Shown in pieces: positions 26,888 to 35,686 of a stretch of DNA of 64,000 nt (its first letter is position 1; each line of letters opens with the position of its first letter). This DNA is from Palsa-504 sp963787645 (GTDB taxonomy: Bacteria > Actinomycetota > Actinomycetes > Streptosporangiales > Streptosporangiaceae). Both the position numbers and the translations under genes were made by a program. Under the pieces are notes generated by a model that worked only from the letters and a program-made list of their open reading frames with translations, had not been told where the DNA came from and made no database searches. The stretch lies in assembly GCA_963787645.1 (NCBI GenBank), contig CAWBDS010000002.1, positions 806,001 to 870,000 on the forward strand, written 5' to 3'.

Positions 26888-28082
26888 TCATACCTCCCGG
26901 TACCAGCCGACGTCGGCCCGGTCGGCCGGGGCCGGGCAGCCGCAGCTCTCCCGGCGGATCAGCTCGGTGGGCAGCACGATGTCGCGGGCCGGCAGGGGCT
27001 CGCGGTTGAGCATCGAATGCAGCACGTCGAAGGCGGTCGTCCCCAGCTGCTTGATCGGCTGGCGGACGGTGGTCAGGCTGGTGCGCAGGTGGCGAGCCAG
27101 CGGGATGTCGTCGAAGCCGGTCACCGCGACCTGGCCAGGAACGCTCAGTCCGTGCTTGCGCAGCGCGGACATGACGCCGAAGGCGGTCTGGTCGTTTGCG
27201 CACACGATCGCGCGCGGCAGCGGCCGCCCGGCGGCCAGCAGCTGGTTGATGACCTGGGCGCCGCCCGAGGCGAAGTAATAGCCCTGCCATTCCGGTCCGG
27301 ACTCGAGCGTCGCCCCGGCCGAAGCGGCCTCGGCCCGCAGGACCTCGCGCCGCTCGATGCTGTCCGGGCTGTCGACGTAGCCGCCCAGGTAGCCCAGTGA
27401 CCGGTAGCCGTGGTCGCGCAGCAGGTGCCGGGCCAGCGCGCGCATGCCGGACTCGTTGTCGCCGTGCACGTTCGCGGTGGTCGGGGTGGCGTAGCCGGCC
27501 AGCGTGACGATCGGCAGCTGCCGGGACAGCCGGTCCATCTGGTCCGGCTCGAGCACCCGGTCGTGCAGGATCAGCCCGTCGCTCTTGCGGGCCAGCGCGA
27601 GGGTCCGCCCGCCCGGGTCGTGCTCGGTGATCGCGACCGACCGGATCAGCAGGTCGAAGCCGCGGCGCTGCGCCGCCGCCTCGATACCGCGGTTGATCAG
27701 GTCCGGGTACTGAAGGCTCGTCCGCGAACAGGTCCTCGTCCATCGCCACCGTCGGCGACGGCCGGCGCACGATCACGCCCACGACCTCCTTGAGCCGTGC
27801 GCTCAGCGCCCGGGCCGCCCCGTCCGGCACGAAGCCGAGCTCGGCCACCGCGGCCAGCACCCGCTCCCGGGTCTCCTGGCGCGGGTTGCGCTGCCCGTTG
27901 AGCACCCGGGACACCGACGCGATCGAGACCCCCGCCGCCCGGGCCACGTCATAAATCGTCGGCGCCGCCGTCGGATCCGCGGCCAGGCCGGCCAGGCCAA
28001 GCCCGGACCCGCCGCCTGCGGCCCGGCCAAGCTCGCCGTTCACCGCGTCCTCGTCAGCCGCCAAGGCAGGCTCCTCCATCAT
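26888..28082 (-). pseudogene. LacI family transcriptional regulator, frameshifted
   Basis: The N-terminal HTH is clear: 'TIYDVARAAGVSIASVSRVLNG', then the hinge and 'VVGVIVRRPSPTVAMDEDLFADE'. Near 27720 one extra base shifts the frame. The alternative frame resumes with 'LQYPDLINRGIE' and continues as a normal periplasmic-binding-like effector domain ('GRPLPRAIVCANDQTAFGVMSALRKHG', 'VAVTGFDDIPLARHLRTSLTTVRQPI') to 26888. If intact it would be about 398 residues. Start is ATG 28082 or 28079, directly beside operator 28081-28104, which argues for autoregulation. It probably controls the downstream transporter and GH3 genes. Confidence 0.88.
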
Positions 28083-28104
28083 TGCGGTAAGCGCTTTCCG
28101 CAAT
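28081..28104. promoter_or_regulatory. LacI-type operator 1
   Basis: A 24-bp palindrome with one mismatched pair, centred on AAGCGCTT, overlaps the lacI start codon. This is the standard CG-centred LacI-family operator form and implies repression of the lacI-transport unit. Confidence 0.75.
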
Positions 28105-28150
28105 CGGCCGAAGAAAGGTGCCGCCAGTGACGGCACCGGATCGAGCCGTT

Positions 28151-28168
28151 CCGGTAAGCGCTTACCGG
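28151..28168. promoter_or_regulatory. LacI-type operator 2
   Basis: A perfect 18-bp palindrome, CCGGTAAGCGCTTACCGG, 69 bp upstream of lacI. It shares the GGTAAGCGCTT core with operator 1, so one dimer species should bind both. The spacing would allow looping or cooperative binding. Confidence 0.8.
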
Positions 28169-28229
28169 ACTCGTATGCCAGCAGAGTACGACTATCGGGT
28201 GATTTATCTCAAGAGCAAACTTGGCCACC

Positions 28230-28256
28230 GTTACAGGAACGTGACATGACGGGAAC
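28230..28256 (+). promoter_or_regulatory. GlnR-like box, distal
   Basis: GTTAC, GTGAC and GGAAC blocks at exact 11-bp periodicity (6-bp spacers) match the gTnAc-n6-GaAAc pattern of actinobacterial GlnR sites, upstream of the ammonium transporter gene. Confidence 0.5.
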
Positions 28257-28364
28257 CCCGAGCGTGCCGGGCCGGATCGCCCGCCAACCCCGGACACCGC
28301 TCCTGACCAGGTGATCGGCCGTGACACATCGAGCGAAACCTCGGTCGCACTCGTTACCGCCCGC

Positions 28365-28391
28365 GTAACAACCGAGTAATACGACCGAAAC
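28365..28391 (+). promoter_or_regulatory. GlnR-like box, proximal
   Basis: GTAAC, GTAAT and GAAAC blocks at exact 11-bp periodicity, about 100 bp upstream of the amt start. A further GTTAC lies at 28353, one base out of phase. The pattern and the target gene both fit GlnR control of nitrogen uptake. Confidence 0.6.
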
Positions 28392-28490
28392 TCGCGCATG
28401 GGACACATGCCTTGCAGGAATTACGGAGCGGCCGGGTAGCGCCAGCGTCACGTTGGCCCCCAGAGGCCCCGAGAGCCCCCTGGAGGCGTA

Positions 28491-29916
28491 GTGCTTGTCC
28501 CCTATCCAAGCTGGCTGAATGCCGGGGATAACTCCTGGCAGATGACGGCGGCCACGCTCGTCGGGCTGATGTCCATCCCGGCCCTGGCCGTGCTGTACGG
28601 CGGCCTGGTCCAGAAGAAGTGGGCGATCAACACCGTGATGATGGTGTTCACCACCTTCTGCCTGGTCTTGATCACCTGGGTGCTCTGGGCGTTCAAGATG
28701 GGCTTCGGCACACCGCTGATGCACACCTTCCTCGGCGACCCGCGGACCATCCTCGGGCACGAAGCCGAGCAAGGGCAGGCCAGCATCCCGCTGGTCAACC
28801 CCGGGCTCCCGAGCTGGCATCTGCCCGGCGCCTCGGTGGAGTACTTCCAGTTCGTGTTCGCGGCGATCACGCCCATCTTGTTCATCGGCAGCGTGCTCGG
28901 CCGGATCAGCTTCAAGGTCTGGATGATCTTCGTCCCGCTGTGGATCACCTTCGCCTACGCGGTCAACGCGTTCCTGCTGTGGGGCGGCGGCTACTGGGCC
29001 GGCAAGGGCGCCCTGGACTTCTCCGGCGGTTACGTCATCCACCTGGCCGCGGGCGTGTCCGGCTTCGTCGCGGCGGCGGTGGTCGGGCCGCGGCTCAAGC
29101 GCGACCGCGAGCGCGCCATCCCGAACAACCTCATGTTCGTCGCGGTCGGCGCCGGCATCTTGTGGCTCGGCTGGAACGGGTTCAACGGCGGTGACCCGTA
29201 CTTCGCCGGCGCGGACGCGGCCGCGGCGGTGCTCAACACCAACCTGGCCACCGCGGTGGCGATGATGACCTGGATCGTCATGGACATGGCGTTCAGCCGG
29301 GAGAAGAAGCCCACCTTCCTCGGCGGCCTGAACGGCATGATCTGCGGCCTGGTCGGCATCACCCCGGCGGCCGGCTACGTGAACGGCTTCGGCGCGATCG
29401 TGATCGGCCTGGTCTGCCCGGCGGTCGTCTGGTTCGCCTGGTACTACCTGCCCAAGTACGTCTGGCCGTTCAACAAGGTCGATGACGCGCTCGGCGTGGT
29501 GTACACGCACGGCATCGCCGGACTGCTCGGCGGCCTGCTGGTCGGCCTGCTCGCCGATCCCCACATGATCGTGTACCTCGGGCATCGGCAAGTCCTCCTC
29601 GATCACCGCCGAGGGCCTGTTCTACGGTCACCCCAAGCAGTTGCTCATCCAGGCCGGCGCGGCCCTGACCATCATCGTCTGGGACGCCGCGGTGACCTTC
29701 GCCATCCTCATGGTGATCAAGTACGTGTTCCGGATGAACCTGCGCCTGCCCGACGCGGTGCTGGAGATCGGTGACGTGGCGGTGCACGGCGAGGAGGCCT
29801 ACCCGGCCGACGACCTGGTCAGCGTGGGCGCGAACTCCCGGGCCGACGAGCTGACCGCCCCGCCGGACGGGAAGGTTCCCGAGCGGGCCCGCGTGGCCTC
29901 GGCCGACGAGAGTTAA
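28491..29916 (+). pseudogene. amt: Ammonium transporter, frameshifted
   Basis: Amt channels carry ammonium across the membrane. The first frame has the Amt N-terminus ('DNSWQMTAATLVGLMSIPALAVLYGGLVQKKWAINTVMM'), the conserved 'GGYVIHLAAGVSGFVAAAVVG' and 'GWNGFNGGDPYFAGADAAAAVLNTNLA', and 'VVYTHGIAGLLGGLLVGLLADP'. At about 29579-29582 an extra G in a GGG run shifts it. The other frame continues 'GIGKSSSITAEGLFYGHPKQLL' and a final helix plus a 60-residue cytoplasmic tail to 29916. No glnB/glnK gene follows. GlnR-like boxes lie upstream. Confidence 0.9.
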
Positions 29917-29964
29917 CCGAGGGCGTAACCGTGCGCTACGTGCGGCCGTAGCGTAACCAGAGGC

Positions 29965-30002
29965 GCACCCGGGGCACCGACTTGACGCGGCGCCCCGGGT
30001 GC
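29965..30002. terminator. Bidirectional terminator-like hairpin
   Basis: Perfect 11-bp arms GCACCCGGGGC and GCCCCGGGTGC with a 16-base loop lie between the convergent amt and TPP-enzyme genes. No T-tract, as is common in high-GC actinobacteria. Confidence 0.6.
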
Positions 30003-30009
30003 CCTCGCC

Positions 30010-31717
30010 TCAGTGCCCGCGGAAGGCCTCTTCCAACCACCACGACCCATGAGCAGACGTGACCTTGGCGTCGATCAGCAGCGGCCGCTCGCGCGGCCCG
30101 TCCACCCAGGCCCGAACCGGACCCAGGTCCCCGGCCGACCGCACCGTGATCCCGTCGAAGCCGAAGCCCCGGCCGATCGCGGCGATGTCGGCCGGCGGGA
30201 ACCGCACCGTGTCCAGCGGGTCGCCGTCCGGCCCGAAGTGATGCACCTCCGCGCCGTACGCTTCGTCGTCGTAGACCACGACCACCATCGGGATGCCCAG
30301 CCGGACCACGGTCTCCAGCTCGCTGACCCCCATCAGCGCGCCGCCGTCGCCGAGCGCCGCGACCGCCAGCCGGTCCGGCCGGGCTACCGCGGCCCCGATC
30401 GCCGAGGCCAGGCCGAGCCCGATCGACTGGAAGGCCTGGGTGAAGCAGAACCCCGCCTCGTCCGGGACCGACAGGTACATGCTCGGGTAGCCCATGAAGT
30501 TCCCGGAGTCCACCGCCACCGTGCGCTGCGCGGGCAGCAGGTCATCCAGCGCGATGGATAGCGCGCGCGGATCGATCCGCTGCCCGTCGCTGTCGTCGTC
30601 GAACGGTACGTCCCGCCAGCGCACCTCCCGGGCGATCCGCTCGCGCACCGCCGGCCACCGGTACCCGCCGTAACGTTCATTTTTATCCCGAACGGGCCGT
30701 GGTTCAGCGCCCTCGTCCTCGCTCTCGCCGCCCGCCAGGGCGTCGGCCACCGCGCGCGCGGTCTCGGCCACGTCCCCGACCACACCCAGGTGGATCGCCC
30801 GGTACGCGCCGAGCGCGGTCGGGTCGTCGTCGACCTGGATCAGCGTGGTCCCGGTGCCGATCAGCTTGCCGTGCCGCATCGTCCACATGTTCAGCGAGCA
30901 GCCCCAGCCGATGATCAGGTCCGCGCCGGTGATCAGCTCGGCGGTCAGCGGTGACGCGAACCCGCCGCTCACGTCCAGGTCCCATGGGTTGCCCCGGAAC
31001 AGCCCCTTGGCCACGGCCGAGGTGGCCAGCAGCGCGCCGGACGCGTCCGCCAGCCGCTCCAGCTCGCCGCGCGCCGACGGCCGGCCGCCCCGCCCGCGGG
31101 CGCCCCGGCCCGCGATGAACACCGGCTGCTCCGCACCGCGCAGCACCGCCGCGATCGCGTCCACCGCCTCGGGCGCCGGGCCGGCCGGGTAGGTGCGCGG
31201 GGCGGCCTGCACCGTTGCCGCTTCGCCGTGCTGGATTACTGGCGCGGCCTGCACGTTCAGCGGCAGGGCCAAGACCACCGTACGCCTGGCCGAGCGCGGT
31301 GTGATAGGCGCGCTGCACGTCGGCCAGCGCCGAGGCGGGGGAGTAGATCCGCTCGCCGACCGCGCCCACCGCGGCGGCCAGCCCGGCCACGTCGACGTGG
31401 AAGTTGGACCGGATCTCCGGGGCCTCCGCGGCCAGCACCAGCAGCGGCGTGCGGCTCTTGGCCGCCTCGGCGATACCGGTCATGGCGTTGGTCAGGCCCG
31501 GCCCCTGGTGCACCGACACCACGCCCGGCCGGCCCGCGGTCCGGGCCCAGGCGTCCGCCATCACGGTGGCGCCCCCCTCGTGCCGGGCCGCCACGAACCG
31601 GGCTCCGCCCGCGATCAGCGCGTTGGTGACGTGGAAGTTGCCGCTGCCGACCACGCCGAACACCGTGTCGGCGCCGAGCTTGGCCAGCCCCTGCCCGACC
31701 GCCTCCGCGACCCGCAT
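30010..31717 (-). pseudogene. Thiamine pyrophosphate-dependent enzyme (acetolactate synthase/decarboxylase-like), frameshifted
   Basis: The first frame from ATG 31717 gives the TPP Pyr domain: 'GVVGSGNFHVTNALIAGGARFVAARHEGGATVMADAWARTAG' contains the conserved cofactor-activating Glu (HEGGA). It runs to 'AYHTALGQA'. Around 31287 one extra base shifts the frame, which continues 'VVLALPLNVQAAPV', the central domain, and the PP domain with 'ALGDGGALMGVSELETVVRLGIPMVVVVYDDEAYG'. Joined length is about 568 residues, normal for the family. It starts 2 bp after the cyclase-family gene, so the two are coupled. The substrate is a 2-oxo acid of unknown identity. Confidence 0.85.
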
Positions 31718-31719
31718 AC

Positions 31720-32496
31720 TCAGCTGCGCTCGACCAGAGCCAAGGCGCGGCACGGCGATCCGGAGCCGCCCACAATGGGCAGCGGGCCAGCGATCACCAC
31801 CGCGCCGGTGACCGGCAAGCGGGCCAGGTTCTGCAACTGGGTCAGGCCGTACTTGCCCGCGCCGAGCAGGAACGAGTGGCACGGGAACGGCGGGTCGAAG
31901 GAGTGCGCGGTCCCGGCGTCGGTGCCGACCGTCTCCACTCCGAGCCCCATGACCGGCGCCTCCTGGGCCAGCCAGGTCGCACACGCGATGCTGATCCCGG
32001 GCGTGTGCGGGCCGGTCTCGTTGGCGTTGAGGAACTCGGCCTGGTCGTGCGAGCGCGTATCCCAGCCGGTGCGGTACAGCAGCCAGCCGCCCTGCGGGAG
32101 CGGGCCGTTGGCGGCCTCCCACTGCTTAACGTGGTCGATCTCGAGCAGGAAGTCCGGGTCGGCGGCGGCCTCGGCGGTGAAGTCCAGGACGACGGCCGGG
32201 GCGATCAGCCGCGCCGCCGGAACCTGCGCCACGTCCTCGCCGTCCTTCCCGGTGACCCAGTGCACCGGAGCGTCGAAGTGGGTACCGGCGTGCTCGCCGG
32301 TGGTGATGTCGTTCCAGTACCAGGCGGGTCCGCGCTCGTCGTAGCGACTGATCTCGGTCAGCCCGAAGCGGGTCGTGTTGCCGAACGGCGGCGGCAACTG
32401 GATGATCGGCGTGCTCGCGGACAGTGGCGACGTGAGGTCGATCACCTCCACGGAGCCGTCACGGATCGCGTCGGTCAGGGCGTTCAGCACGGACAT
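31720..32496 (-). CDS. Cyclase family protein (kynurenine formamidase-like hydrolase)
   Basis: 258 residues. The metal-binding motif of this superfamily is clear: 'GEHAGTHFDAPVHW' (H-x-G-T-H-x-D-x-P-x-H), together with 'VIDLTSPLSASTPI' at the N-terminus and 'GWDTR' and 'GVETVGTDAG' later. Members are Mn/Zn-dependent hydrolases such as kynurenine formamidase, isatin hydrolase and related cyclases. ATG 32496 has an 'aaggag' ribosome-binding site. With the coupled TPP enzyme it suggests hydrolysis of a cyclic or amide precursor followed by decarboxylation of the resulting 2-oxo acid. That pathway is inferred. Confidence 0.88.
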   Translation of the reverse strand: MSVLNALTDAIRDGSVEVIDLTSPLSASTPIIQLPPPFGNTTRFGLTEISRYDERGPAWYWNDITTGEHAGTHFDAPVHWVTGKDGEDVAQVPAARLIAPAVVLDFTAEAAADPDFLLEIDHVKQWEAANGPLPQGGWLLYRTGWDTRSHDQAEFLNANETGPHTPGISIACATWLAQEAPVMGLGVETVGTDAGTAHSFDPPFPCHSFLLGAGKYGLTQLQNLARLPVTGAVVIAGPLPIVGGSGSPCRALALVERS

Positions 32497-32584
32497 GATG
32501 CTCCTTCGCTCACTGGGCTAACCGGTAGCTTTCCCCATCGGTGCCATGATCCGCTAGTCCTGTAGCCTGACTGTCGGGGTGAAC

Positions 32585-33382
32585 ATGACCAAGCCGGTAT
32601 TCACGGCAACGACCCTGGTCACACAGGATGGCGTGCCGGTCGACACGGTCCACCTGCCCGGCCACCAGGATCTCGCGATCATCATCGCGCACGGCTTCAC
32701 CCTCTCGTGGCAGCGCCCTCGGGTGTGGCGGATCGCCAACTGGTTCAACCAGACGGCGGCCGTCATCACCTTCGACTTCCGGGGCCACGGCCGATCCGGC
32801 GGCCTGTCCACGCTCGGCGACCGCGAGATCTACGACTTGGACATGGCCGTCGCCTACGCACGCGAGCTCGGCTACCGGCGGATCGCCACCGTCGGTTTCT
32901 CGATGGGCGCCTCGGTCGTCCTCCGGCACGCTGGCCTGATCGGCGGGGTCGACGCCGCGGTGTCGGTCAGCGGCCCGGGTCGCTGGTACTACCGCGGCAC
33001 CAAACCGATGCGGCGCGTGCACTACGCCATCGAGCACCGGGCCGGCCGGTTCGTCACCCGGCGCTGGCTGCAAACCCGGATCGACCCGCAGGGCTGGTCG
33101 TTGATCCCCGTCCCGCCCGCCGAAGCGGCGGCGAAGATCGCGCCGGTTCCGCTGCTGATCGTGCACGGCGAGCAGGACCCCTACTTCCCGCCCGAACACG
33201 CGCGCCAGCTGTACCAGGCAGCTCAAGAGCCCAAAGAACTGTGGATCCTGCCCGCCCTAGGCCACGCCGAGTCCGCCTGCGACCAGGACCTGGCCGACCG
33301 CATATCCCGAACCCGGGTTTCACTCCATTGGGCCGCACCCGCCGCCGTGTCGAATGCGCCGGAAGTGGCGCGTGTGCTGTGA
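32585..33382 (+). CDS. Alpha/beta hydrolase
   Basis: 265 residues from ATG 32585, which lies 5 bp after a 'gggg' ribosome-binding element. GTG 32579 is a near alternative. The fold is shown by 'IIIAHGFTLSWQRPRVW' (oxyanion region), 'ITFDFRGHGRSGG', the nucleophile elbow 'TVGFSMGASVV', the acid in 'LLIVHGEQDPYFPPEHA', and the His in 'ILPALGHAESA'. Substrate unknown. It is divergent from the cyclase gene with about 88 bp between starts. Confidence 0.88.
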   Translation: MTKPVFTATTLVTQDGVPVDTVHLPGHQDLAIIIAHGFTLSWQRPRVWRIANWFNQTAAVITFDFRGHGRSGGLSTLGDREIYDLDMAVAYARELGYRRIATVGFSMGASVVLRHAGLIGGVDAAVSVSGPGRWYYRGTKPMRRVHYAIEHRAGRFVTRRWLQTRIDPQGWSLIPVPPAEAAAKIAPVPLLIVHGEQDPYFPPEHARQLYQAAQEPKELWILPALGHAESACDQDLADRISRTRVSLHWAAPAAVSNAPEVARVL

Positions 33383-33692
33383 GTCGACCAGGCTCTCGCG
33401 CCTGCGTAATGACCAGCGCAATGTAAATCATGAACGATTGTCGACACGGTTCGTTAACGGAATATTCACGGTGGCGTAATGATGTTTATGGCGCATTAAC
33501 AGTTCGGCCGCTAGGTTAAGCCCCGGTTTCCATTTCCGGGTGGTCCTTGGTAAATGATCATGAATGGGAGTGACGTCCACGCGCAGTGCTTGAGCTGCGT
33601 AAATGCATACGTTTTGCGGGCACCGTGAGACACCCGGGAATGGCGATCGGACCGGAGAGCTGAAGGGGGAGCCAGACAGGAAGGATGCCATC
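33383..33692. other. AT-richer leader region upstream of the secreted protein gene
   Basis: 310 bp without a credible gene. It is noticeably richer in A and T than its surroundings (runs such as 'gttaacggaatattcacg' and 'gtaaatgatcatgaatggg'), which suits a strong or regulated promoter and a long 5' leader. I looked for a c-di-AMP riboswitch and did not see its conserved elements. A ribosome-binding site (aggaagg) lies at its right edge. Confidence 0.5.
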
Positions 33693-35627
33693 ATGCCCCA
33701 CACCAGCCAGTCTCCCGCACGCCCGGGAGACGGCGTCATGAAGCCGAACATCCGCGGGCTATCGCGCCCGTATCGCCGGCTCCTGCCCGTGGCGGCGGCC
33801 ATCCTCGCAGGCGCCGGGCTGGCCGTCGGCTCCCTGGCCCCGACCGCGGTAGCAGCCCCCGTGGCCCCGGCCGCGAGCACGGTCGCACCGTCGACGACCG
33901 GCGGACAGTTCGGGCCGAACGTCTATATCTTCAGCCCGTCGATGCCGCAGGCTTCGATCCAGAGCACGCTCGATTCGATTGCCAGCCAGCAGGTGTCCAA
34001 CCAGTTCGGCGCCCAGCGCTACGCCATTCTCTTCGAGCCCGGCACCTACGGAACGGCCACCGACCCGCTCATCTTCCAGGTCGGTTATTACACCACCGTC
34101 GCCGGCCTCGGGCTGAGCCCCAACGATGTCACCATTAACGGCCTGATCAACGTGGCCAACCAGTGCTCCGGCGGCAGTTGCACCGCGCTAGACAACTTCT
34201 GGCGCTCGCTATCGAACCTCACCATCAACGTGACGACCGGGACTGGCTGCGAGGAAACCAACGAAATCTGGGCGGTCTCGCAGGCCGCACCGCTGCGGCG
34301 AGTCCACATAAACGGCGGCGACCTGTTCCTGTTCGATTACTGCAGCAATCCGGGCTACTCCAGCGGCGGGTTCATCGCCGACTCCCAGTTCACCCCGGCC
34401 GGTGATGAGGTCGTCAACGGTACCCAGCAGCAATGGCTGACGAGGAACAGCGACCTGAACGGGTGGAGCAACGGAGTCTGGAACCAGGTCTTCTGCGGAG
34501 ACCCCGGCGCTCCCGCGCAGTCATTCGGCGTGGCGGGGGCGAACCCGTACACCACGCTCGCCACCTGCCCGGTGACCGAGGAAGAGCCGTTCCTCTACAC
34601 CGGGTCAAGCGGCACAGACAGCGTCTTCGTTCCCGCGGTCCGGCACAATTCGTCCGGGCCAGCCTGGACCAGCGGCACGGAAGACGGCACCTCCATTCCG
34701 CTGTCGAAGTTCTTCGTGGCCAACCCAAGCACGTCGGTCCTGGCCATCAACGTCGCGCTGGCCCTCGGCAAGGACCTGATCCTCACTCCCGGCGTCTACA
34801 ACCTCGACCAGCCCATCTTGGTCAGCCGGCCCGACACCGTGGTGCTGGGCCTCGGCATGGCCACCCTGGTCCCGCAGCACGGTAACGCGGCCATGGTCGT
34901 CGTGCCGAACACCGGAGTGAAACTATCCGGTCTCATCATCGACGCGGGTCCGGTCAACTCGCCGGTCCTCCTGTCGGTCGGGACGCCCGGATCGGGCAGC
35001 GCCAGTAACCCGGACCTGATCCAGGATGTCTTCTTCCGCATCGGCGGCGCCGAGACCACGCCCGTTTCAGCGACGGTCAGCCTGCTGGACAACGCCTCCA
35101 ACTCGATCATCGACAACCTGTGGGCCTGGCGCGCCGACCACGGCAACGACGTGGGCTGGACCCTCAACCGCGGCGACACCGGCGTGGCCGTCACCGGAAA
35201 CAATGTCACCGCCTACGGCCTGGCCGTGGAGCACTACCAGAAGTACGAGGTGATCTGGAGCGGCCAGGGCGGCACGGACATCTTCTTCCAGAACGAACTG
35301 CCCTACGACCCGCCCAGCCAGTCCGCCTGGATGGCCAGCCCGACTCAGGACGGTTACCCCGCCTTCCTGGTCACCAACAACGTCAAGACCTTCCAGGGCT
35401 ACGGGATGGGCAGCTACATCGTGTTCATCAACACCACGGCGACGCTGTTCGACAAGGAGGCCTTCCAGTCCCCCGACACGCCGGGTGTCCAGTTCCATGA
35501 CCTCCTCGTCGTGTATCTCGGCGGCTCCGGCGGCGACCAGTCGATCATCAACGGCGTCGGCGGCCCGGTCACCTCCACCGACAACCCCGGCACCGGCACC
35601 CCCGTCGACCTAGTGGCCTACCCGTAA
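33693..35627 (+). CDS. Secreted pectin-lyase-fold protein (coagulation factor 5/8-associated family)
   Basis: About 644 residues. A positively charged N-terminus and a hydrophobic stretch ('LLPVAAAILAGAGLAVGSLAP') ending in an Ala-rich cleavage region form a signal peptide. The mature part matches a family of large actinomycete extracellular proteins often annotated by an attached F5/8 type C domain: 'GPNVYIFSPSMPQASIQSTLDSI', 'VSNQFGAQRYAILFEPGTYG', 'SNGVWNQVFCGD' and 'DLIQDVFFRIGG'. The repeats suggest a right-handed beta-helix acting on or binding polysaccharide. No F5/8 domain is present here. ATG 33693 follows an 'aggaagg' site. A later ATG at 33738 is possible. Confidence 0.8.
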   Translation: MPHTSQSPARPGDGVMKPNIRGLSRPYRRLLPVAAAILAGAGLAVGSLAPTAVAAPVAPAASTVAPSTTGGQFGPNVYIFSPSMPQASIQSTLDSIASQQVSNQFGAQRYAILFEPGTYGTATDPLIFQVGYYTTVAGLGLSPNDVTINGLINVANQCSGGSCTALDNFWRSLSNLTINVTTGTGCEETNEIWAVSQAAPLRRVHINGGDLFLFDYCSNPGYSSGGFIADSQFTPAGDEVVNGTQQQWLTRNSDLNGWSNGVWNQVFCGDPGAPAQSFGVAGANPYTTLATCPVTEEEPFLYTGSSGTDSVFVPAVRHNSSGPAWTSGTEDGTSIPLSKFFVANPSTSVLAINVALALGKDLILTPGVYNLDQPILVSRPDTVVLGLGMATLVPQHGNAAMVVVPNTGVKLSGLIIDAGPVNSPVLLSVGTPGSGSASNPDLIQDVFFRIGGAETTPVSATVSLLDNASNSIIDNLWAWRADHGNDVGWTLNRGDTGVAVTGNNVTAYGLAVEHYQKYEVIWSGQGGTDIFFQNELPYDPPSQSAWMASPTQDGYPAFLVTNNVKTFQGYGMGSYIVFINTTATLFDKEAFQSPDTPGVQFHDLLVVYLGGSGGDQSIINGVGGPVTSTDNPGTGTPVDLVAYP

Positions 35628-35636
35628 CCTCACCAC

Positions 35637-35675
35637 GTGGACCGCTACCTCGCTCCCAACGAGGTAGCGGTCCAC
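35637..35675 (+). terminator. Perfect intrinsic terminator hairpin
   Basis: A 16-bp perfect stem (GTGGACCGCTACCTCG paired with its exact complement) encloses a seven-base loop. It begins 10 bp after the secreted-protein stop and lies between two convergent genes. Confidence 0.85.
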
Positions 35676-35686
35676 AATCATGAAAG

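Larger units (their letters stand above)
28083..28490. other. Intergenic regulatory region between lacI and amt
   Basis: About 400 bp with no credible gene. It holds the two LacI operators at its left side and two GlnR-like boxes in the middle and right part, so the two divergent units appear to be regulated separately. A good ribosome-binding site (ctggagg, near 28480-28486) precedes the amt GTG. Confidence 0.7.

Noticed and set aside
33383..33692. Possible c-di-AMP (ydaO) riboswitch upstream of the secreted protein gene
   Set aside because: Position would fit, but I could not find its conserved sequence blocks. No specific RNA class can be supported.
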